Part shown: positions 9,181-13,883 of the stretch, piece by piece
Layout of the letters: every line of letters begins with the position of its first letter
Numbering within the stretch: the first letter of the stretch is position 1
Origin: Candidatus Kuenenia stuttgartensis
GTDB lineage: Bacteria; Bacteroidota; Bacteroidia; Chitinophagales; Chitinophagaceae
DNA length: 13,883 bases
Reading direction: 5' to 3'
NCBI GenBank assembly: GCA_943330835.2
Contig: CALQJH020000013.1
Span: 1-13,883, forward strand
Made by a program: the position numbers and the translations under genes
Notes under the pieces: generated by a model
The model's input: the letters and a program-made list of their open reading frames with translations, nothing else
Told to the model about the DNA's origin: nothing
Database searches by the model: none

Positions 9181-12100
9181 TTAATTAATCACCACTTTAA
9201 TAATCCTGGTTGTAACAGGAGTTTCCAATACGAGAATGTAAACACCTGCAGGCACCGATACATTATAATTGAATGTATACACCTGATCTTTTTGTACCGT
9301 TTCTTCTCTTGTATTTACCGTTTGATTGGTTAATATATTAATCAGGCGCAGTTTTATTTTACTATTCGAAAGCAAATTCAATTGAACAGAAAAATTTCCA
9401 CTATTTGGATTAGGACCAACTGTGAATCGCTTCACTAAAGGATCAAGAATATAATCCGAAGGAGTACCAAATTCAGTAGAATCAATTACATTAATTGTTT
9501 TAGCAAACGTAGAATCACAATCACCGCTTCTTGCTTTCATTTTAATCGTATAATTTCCTGTGTCATTAAATACTAATTCGCATTTCAAAGGGGTTTGACT
9601 TAGTGTGGTAATTAAATTAGTAGTAGGAATCTGCCATTCAATAGAATTAGGGGCTGGAGAACTCACATTAAGCAGCGTTACCTTTCTTCCTTTGTAAGCT
9701 TGGGTAGGCGCTATGAATTCGGCAGCGATAATACCATTGGTTGCTGTTACGTTGATGGTATCTTTTCCCACACATCCATTATTGTCTTTAACCTGCACAT
9801 AATACACACCCGTTTGATTTATATAAACTATAGGAGTGTTTGAAGTATAGCCATTAGGCCCAGTCCAAACATAAGGACTATTTAAATTTGGATTATTAAT
9901 CGTTACATTTCCGTAATAACTTTGATTGGCACATAGCGTTTTATCCGGCCCCAGATTCACCCTTTCTGCTGCTGAAGCCAATAGCTCAAACCCTTTTTTC
10001 TCTGTGCAACCGCGGCTATCCGTAATTGTTACAGAGTCTTTTCCTACACAAAGCGATGAAATGATCTGTGAAGTGCTGCCATTATTCCACAAATATGTTA
10101 CAGGACCGGTGGCATTTGTAATGGTGTTGTTTAAACTAATAGACCCATCACAGTTGAAACTACAAGTAGGGTTTACCACCGTTCCATTAATAATCATTTG
10201 AAGTGAAGAGCTTACTGTTACAGAGAATTGTTGTCTACAACCAAGACTGTCTTTTAAATAAACAAAATATTGACCGGCAGTAAGATTATTATTAATTGAG
10301 CTGGTGCCAGTTGTAACTGTATTAGAATTACTCCATTCGAATTGGTAAGGAGCCGTACCATTAGAAGCATTTGCGGTAATCCTACCATTGCTACCGCCAA
10401 AACAGGTAACCTGTGTTATGCTGGTGGAAAGTAGCAATGCAGCTGGTTGAGTAACTGTTACATTTAATGAATTAATAATGCATCCGAGAGCATCTGTGAC
10501 TTTCACATAATAAGTACCTGCGACAATATTTAAAAGAGAATCACTTGTTCTACCAGGCATCGGCGTTAGGCTACCATTAAAAAACCATTTATAACTATAG
10601 GGCGCTAGTCCTCCGGTAACCGTGGTTAAAATTTTACCAGAAGCATTTCCATTACAACTCAGATTGGTTACAGTAGTTGCAATATTTATTTGCGGAGGGT
10701 TTGATAATGCAATATTAACGGAACCTATACAACCTTTAGAGTCTTTCACTTGTAAAGGATTTGCAAAATTGTAAGGGATATTTCTATGAATAGAATCATT
10801 TAATACAAAGCCGGATCCCCAGTTGTATGAATAAGTTCTTGTTCCACCAGTAACTATAATTCTTACAGAATCGCTTGTTCCGTTATTGCATTTTATAGGG
10901 GCATGGGTTTCTGAAATGACTAATGGATCAGGCTGAGTAATAATTCGAGTTGCATTTTTAGTACAGCCATTGGCATCCTTAATGGTGCAACTATACTGTC
11001 CGGCAGAAAGGCCCGAAATATTAAGGGTAGTGGCAGTAAAACCAGAAGGACTTGTCCAGGAATAACTATAAGGTGAAATACCACCAGATAGCGTCGACAA
11101 AGTTATGGCACCGTCGCTGCCTCCATTGCAAGAAACATTTGTAGATGAAGAAACAATACCGCCCGCAATAGCTGTTGGTTGAGTAATTGTTACAAAATCA
11201 GTAAGAATAAAATTACCAGAGGGTAAAAGAAAATTAATAAAATAAGTCCCTGGAGGAAAATTATAAAATTTCCCGACTCCGGTAGTTGCATTGTAATTTA
11301 AATTTTGACTTGGAATACCATTTAACGCAATGGAATCATATAATTTTATGTTAGCTGCTGCAATAGCTGGTCCTTCGTAATGAAAGTATATCGTATCTGT
11401 ATTGTTATTGCCATAACAACGTACATTCTGATACCCTGTAATTTTTGCAGAAGCATTTATGTTTAAAGTGAAATCCTGGAATTCGGCACTGCTCGTATAT
11501 AAAGTTGACCCGCCGTAGTAGTCATAAACATATCTATCTTGTCTTGTAAAACCATAAGGGGTAAAAAGCCCTTCTGGTCCAAAATCGGTTTCACAATACC
11601 CTTGCCATCCGTCGATACTACTTGTAGCAAGCCTCATTTTATAATTTCCTCTGGGAGTTCCATTGGCTATTTTTATTTTAATAATATCAGTACCAATATT
11701 GGCATTGGCAATGTATTCCAGTGAATCAAGAATTTTTTCATTGGAACCAAAAAAACCATCCTTATTCCAGTCGACCCATATGTTATTAATATAGGTACAA
11801 GGATTTTCAACACCAGAGTTATTATAATTATTGAAAATAAATTTAACAGAATCTGAGGCATTGACTGAACAAGTATCATTAGTAATGTCGGCATAACCTT
11901 TGTATGGATTGGGTCCTGAATTATTTACGTAATTAATATCGTTTTGCAGGCCTCCAGTGGCACTAAAATCTTTTAAACTACTTCCAATGGGAGAACAATT
12001 ATTCACCAATGGCCTGATATTGAATAAAGGTGCAACGTTTGATGGCTCAATTTGAATAAAACCGGAGGCAGCGGCTTCATTTGAAGTAATGGTAAGTGAC

Positions 12101-12885
12101 CAGTTATTTAGTGTGCCAATGTCTGATCCAACTTCATCGGCTACAAATAATTTCCAGTTGCCGTTGATTGGACAGCCGGTTAATGGTGTATTTGGTACAG
12201 CCGCACCACCTGCATTGGTTACTTGTGTTACCGTGAATGGTGTAAGATAATCACCGATTATTTGATTATTTGAGTTGGTTGTATAATTGTAAATAAAAGG
12301 AAATGATCCTGTGGTATGTATTTTTAAATCCATGCCAGCTGTGTTACCACCATATCCTGTGCTCAATGCCAAAGATCCACAATTATCAGGTCCTACCAGA
12401 TAAGCATAAAGATCTGAGTTATAGGTATGGGTGATCTTTAAACGAACATCTATAGAGGTAGTGGGGTTGATGCTTAATTGTCCGTTGTTGATATTTAATG
12501 TAGACGAAACTCCTACTAGTGTATTATCAGGTATAGGTAAATTAAGGGTAGGTGAAGAACTTCCACTAAAAGAGCTATTGCTACCGGATAGACTGCAGTA
12601 ATATATGGCAGGTGTATTGGTATTTACTATTAGCGTATCGGATGTTATGCCGGACATTATTGAAAAACTAATGCCATTATCTGTACTTTTTTTCCAAACA
12701 AATACAGGATTGGGTCCTATTAGTAAATTGTCAATATAAGGCATAGACAATACTACAGTACCTGGTGTGGCTCCTGGTTTAGCCAACAAAGCGCCTAAGC
12801 TTGTATAAACTGCGCAATAATTTTTTTGCGCTTCGCTCCAAAAAGCACAACAGCAAAAACTAATCAGTAAAAGTATTTTTTTCAT
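9181..12885 (-). CDS. T9SS-secreted modular surface protein with P-domain, GEVED, SprB-like repeats and PKD
   Basis: ATG at 12885, TAA at 9181, 1234 residues. Signal peptide 1-19 (MKKILLLISFCCCAFWSEA, then Q). Residues of about 25-105 look Ig-like. About 110-268 is a proprotein convertase P-domain (NGNWKLFVADEVGSDIGTLN, NNWSLTIT). About 326-425 is a GEVED domain (VDWNKDGFFGSNE, GNYKMRLATS). About 485-985 is a run of SprB-like units (CNGGSDGAITL, GGISPYSYSW, DANGCT, ITQP). A PKD-like domain lies near 1055-1135. Residues 1150-1234 form a type A T9SS sorting domain (TVGPNPNSGNFSVQL, PAGVYILVLET, IIKVVIN). P-domains often accompany proteases, but no protease domain is present. Family knowledge predicts export through T9SS to the surface or medium; adhesion is a plausible role, not shown. 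It is the first gene of a three-gene same-strand run. Confidence 0.94.
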   Translation of the reverse strand: MKKILLLISFCCCAFWSEAQKNYCAVYTSLGALLAKPGATPGTVVLSMPYIDNLLIGPNPVFVWKKSTDNGISFSIMSGITSDTLIVNTNTPAIYYCSLSGSNSSFSGSSSPTLNLPIPDNTLVGVSSTLNINNGQLSINPTTSIDVRLKITHTYNSDLYAYLVGPDNCGSLALSTGYGGNTAGMDLKIHTTGSFPFIYNYTTNSNNQIIGDYLTPFTVTQVTNAGGAAVPNTPLTGCPINGNWKLFVADEVGSDIGTLNNWSLTITSNEAAASGFIQIEPSNVAPLFNIRPLVNNCSPIGSSLKDFSATGGLQNDINYVNNSGPNPYKGYADITNDTCSVNASDSVKFIFNNYNNSGVENPCTYINNIWVDWNKDGFFGSNEKILDSLEYIANANIGTDIIKIKIANGTPRGNYKMRLATSSIDGWQGYCETDFGPEGLFTPYGFTRQDRYVYDYYGGSTLYTSSAEFQDFTLNINASAKITGYQNVRCYGNNNTDTIYFHYEGPAIAAANIKLYDSIALNGIPSQNLNYNATTGVGKFYNFPPGTYFINFLLPSGNFILTDFVTITQPTAIAGGIVSSSTNVSCNGGSDGAITLSTLSGGISPYSYSWTSPSGFTATTLNISGLSAGQYSCTIKDANGCTKNATRIITQPDPLVISETHAPIKCNNGTSDSVRIIVTGGTRTYSYNWGSGFVLNDSIHRNIPYNFANPLQVKDSKGCIGSVNIALSNPPQINIATTVTNLSCNGNASGKILTTVTGGLAPYSYKWFFNGSLTPMPGRTSDSLLNIVAGTYYVKVTDALGCIINSLNVTVTQPAALLLSTSITQVTCFGGSNGRITANASNGTAPYQFEWSNSNTVTTGTSSINNNLTAGQYFVYLKDSLGCRQQFSVTVSSSLQMIINGTVVNPTCSFNCDGSISLNNTITNATGPVTYLWNNGSTSQIISSLCVGKDSVTITDSRGCTEKKGFELLASAAERVNLGPDKTLCANQSYYGNVTINNPNLNSPYVWTGPNGYTSNTPIVYINQTGVYYVQVKDNNGCVGKDTINVTATNGIIAAEFIAPTQAYKGRKVTLLNVSSPAPNSIEWQIPTTNLITTLSQTPLKCELVFNDTGNYTIKMKARSGDCDSTFAKTINVIDSTEFGTPSDYILDPLVKRFTVGPNPNSGNFSVQLNLLSNSKIKLRLINILTNQTVNTREETVQKDQVYTFNYNVSVPAGVYILVLETPVTTRIIKVVIN
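9184..9438 (-). other. T9SS type A C-terminal sorting domain
   Basis: This codes residues 1150-1234 of the modular protein. It shows the usual pattern: VGPNPNSGNFSV, a central amphipathic strand ending in INILTNQ, the GVYILVLET strand and a terminal basic/hydrophobic IIKVVIN. In this family the domain directs outer-membrane translocation by the PorU/PorV machinery and is normally removed. Confidence 0.92.
9955..11151 (-). repeat. Array of five SprB-like units in the T9SS protein
   Basis: Five units begin with a conserved cysteine at residues 586, 666, 744, 828 and 908, a period of 78-84 residues. Each runs as (V/L)(S/T)CxG..(D/S)G, a central YxxxW strand, GxY near the end, then D(A/S)xGC. 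A more diverged unit precedes them (C490) and an Ig-like one follows (C985). The DNA copies are well diverged, so the array is old. Confidence 0.85.
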
Positions 12886-12903
12886 TGGAAAGAAATTTCA
12901 GAT

Positions 12904-12936
12904 AAAAAGTATGGTGGTTTAAAAACTATCCACAAG
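12904..12936 (-). promoter_or_regulatory. Weak candidate Bacteroidota promoter for the T9SS protein gene
   Basis: On the minus strand CTTG (12933-12936) is followed after 21 bases by TACTTTTT (12904-12911). This is close to the TTTG/TAnnTTTG pattern of Bacteroidota sigma factors but misses the final G. It would place the transcript start only about 10 bases before the ATG, so the call is tentative. The -33-like part sits at the edge of repeat copy A. Confidence 0.2.
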
Positions 12937-13064
12937 AATTGGAAATAGTGCTATTGAGAGTAATTGCGATTTTATTGGCATAAGTTGTTTAGCATTTGGC
13001 AGCTTTTTCGGGTAAAGACATAATAAAATTTTCTATTTGTTAAATTAATTACAATAATAGAATA
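12935..13064 (+). repeat. 130 bp direct repeat, copy A
   Basis: It aligns without gaps to copy B at an offset of 231 bases, with five mismatches in 130 positions by eye. It lies 50 bases upstream of the start codon of the T9SS protein gene. It contains the dyad AATAGTGCTATT (12944-12955), which is unchanged in both copies although mismatches flank it. It could be a duplicated control region or a small non-autonomous repeat element. Confidence 0.95.
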
Positions 13065-13165
13065 ATAAATCTGAATGAAAATAAAAAGGGATGAAAGTGC
13101 TTAATTCTGGGATGAAGATAGTTTTGTAGAAATCTCTATATAGAATTATTAATTTTTTTCTCATT

Positions 13166-13295
13166 AGAATTGGTAATAGTGCTATTGTCAGTAATTGCGA
13201 TTTTATTGGCATAAGTTGTTTAACATTTGGCAGCTTTTTCGGGTAAAGACATAATAAAATTTTCTATTTGTTAAATTAATTACAACAATAGAATA
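13166..13295 (+). repeat. 130 bp direct repeat, copy B
   Basis: This is the second copy of the repeat at 12935-13064, in the same orientation, with the dyad at 13175-13186. Similarity seems to fade gradually for about 20 more bases on the right with a small gap, while the left boundary is sharp. No coding potential is seen in it. Confidence 0.95.
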
Positions 13296-13410
13296 TTAAA
13301 ATGAATTAAAAAAACATGTGACACAAAATGGAGAGCATACGGTAAGTAATTTTTTTTGCTGCTGTTGCTGTTTAAATTATTTTGACATTGAGGAGCAAAG
13401 GCAAAAAAAA

Positions 13411-13508
13411 CACGATGATTTTGCCGCAGAATAGAGTAAAAAGAGGTTGCGCAGAGATGATTTTTTGTGGGGAGGACACCACGAATGCTCTAAAAAACAC
13501 GTAGAGGG
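13411..13508. repeat. Degenerate dispersed-repeat-like block
   Basis: It contains two loose copies of a GCAGA core (GCCGCAGAATAGAG and TTGCGCAGAGATGA) and a twice-used GATGATTTT. On the minus strand this reads as CTCTGCG/TTCTGCGG phrases, similar in style to short repeats scattered between genes in many Bacteroidota genomes. That resemblance is from memory. Confidence 0.35.
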
Positions 13509-13546
13509 AGTATTTCAAGTTTAATGTTATTGAAACCGTTATCCCC

Positions 13547-13587
13547 AACCTTAAACCTTAAACTTTTGAACCTTACCCATTTAAACC
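13547..13587. repeat. Imperfect heptamer tandem tract (AACCTTA-like) at the amidohydrolase 3' end
   Basis: Units read AACCTTA, AACCTTA, AACTTTTG, AACCTTA, CCCATTTA, AACCC. The tract runs into the stop codon and last codons of the amidohydrolase gene (TAA at 13581-13583). Confidence 0.6.
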
Positions 13588-13883
13588 CTCTCACACCTCA
13601 TCCCTCCGTCCTCAATCAACAAAACACCCGGCGTTTTTCCTTTTTCAAAACTTCCATATTTTTCATCAATTCCCAATGCCCTGGCACCATTGAGCGTTGC
13701 CCATTGTAATAATTGATTCATCGTAAGCGAGGGGAAATTATTTTTTAAAGTATTCATTTCATCAAGAATACTTAACTGATCATTTGAGGCAAGACTGTCG
13801 GTTCCCAAAACAATATTTACATTATTGCGGACAAGCATTTCTACATCTGGCAAAAGATTGCTGATGTATAAATTTGCATTGGG
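13581..13883 (-). CDS. Metal-dependent amidohydrolase (chlorohydrolase/aminohydrolase type), C-terminal part only
   Basis: The frame is open to the right edge, so only the last 100 residues are present and the true start lies outside; a TTG at 13853 is internal. Near the beginning, PNANLYISNLLPDVEML followed by NIVLGTDSLASN matches the C-terminal part of the TIM-barrel of the TrzA/SsnA/MtaD-like amidohydrolases; the Asp in GTDS (codon 13797-13799) is the expected metal/catalytic residue. Then come LDEM, TLNGARALGI and FEKGKTPGVLLIE, the usual return to the small beta domain. Family members hydrolytically deaminate or dechlorinate purine, pyrimidine or triazine-like rings; the substrate cannot be told from this part. 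The tail after GVLLIE (DGGMRCERV) is short and odd, and its DNA merges into a tandem repeat. It is separated by 695 bp from the downstream surface-protein genes and is probably unrelated to them. Confidence 0.88.
   Translation of the reverse strand, partial: PNANLYISNLLPDVEMLVRNNVNIVLGTDSLASNDQLSILDEMNTLKNNFPSLTMNQLLQWATLNGARALGIDEKYGSFEKGKTPGVLLIEDGGMRCERV

Larger units (their letters stand above)
12886..13580. other. 695 bp gene-free region upstream of the surface-protein cluster
   Basis: There is no supported gene on either strand here. It contains two 130 bp direct repeats (12935-13064, 13166-13295) separated by 101 bp of AT-rich DNA, then AT-rich sequence to about 13410, a G-rich repeat-like block (13411-13508) and a heptamer-like tract (13547-13587). 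No strong hairpin terminator for the amidohydrolase gene was seen; the best candidates (TTTCAA/TTGAAA, CTCTA/TAGAG) are short. Confidence 0.7.

Noticed and set aside
9139..9333. Plus-strand frame of 64 codons across the gap between the two large genes
   Set aside because: Most of it is antisense to the conserved T9SS sorting domain, and it has no protein-like features.
12975..13001. Sigma-54-type promoter (TTGGCATAAGTTGTTTAGC) in the direct repeat
   Set aside because: The GG and GC pairs are not ten bases apart, the GC is lost in copy B, and the site points away from the downstream gene.
12935..13295. CRISPR-like array
   Set aside because: There are only two repeat copies, far too long (130 bp), with a single 101 bp AT-rich spacer and no cas genes nearby.
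13524..13709. Plus-strand 61-codon frame at the right end
   Set aside because: It overlaps the conserved amidohydrolase frame in antisense and begins in repeat DNA.

Overview
The window looks like chromosomal DNA from a Bacteroidota member, probably Chitinophagia- or Sphingobacteriia-like; the class is a guess. Supporting signs are AT-rich sequence, no clear Shine-Dalgarno motifs, a type IX secretion (T9SS) type A C-terminal sorting domain, SprB-type repeats, a GEVED domain, and a giant protein whose mature N-terminus resembles the family annotated in Bacteroidota as TANFOR-domain proteins. All four supported genes are on the minus strand, so transcription runs right to left.

At the right edge (13581 to beyond 13883) is the C-terminal end of a metal-dependent amidohydrolase of the chlorohydrolase/aminohydrolase type. 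It is followed by a roughly 0.7 kb non-coding gap (12886-13580). The gap holds a heptamer-like tandem tract abutting the amidohydrolase stop codon, a stretch of short dispersed-repeat-like DNA, and two near-identical 130 bp direct repeats just upstream of the next gene.

Then comes a compact same-strand cluster with gaps of 141 and 54 bp. It starts with a 1234-residue secreted modular protein (signal peptide, P-domain, GEVED, a periodic array of SprB-like units, PKD, T9SS sorting domain). Next is a 2560-residue giant protein (signal peptide, TANFOR-like N-terminus, FnIII, four carboxypeptidase-regulatory-like domains, and beta-rich domains separated by four copies of an unusual four-cysteine module). 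The last is a third exported protein with fibronectin-III-like domains, cut off by the left edge of the window.

None of the three clustered proteins shows an enzymatic domain. Together they look like a cell-surface or extracellular structural/adhesive assembly: one component carries a T9SS signal, and the giant and FnIII proteins have Sec signal peptides but (for the giant) no recognisable T9SS signal. That they act together is inferred only from order, strand, spacing and shared architecture. The giant protein with its cysteine-module repeats is the best candidate for something undescribed. No RNA genes, CRISPR arrays, insertion sequences or plus-strand genes were found.
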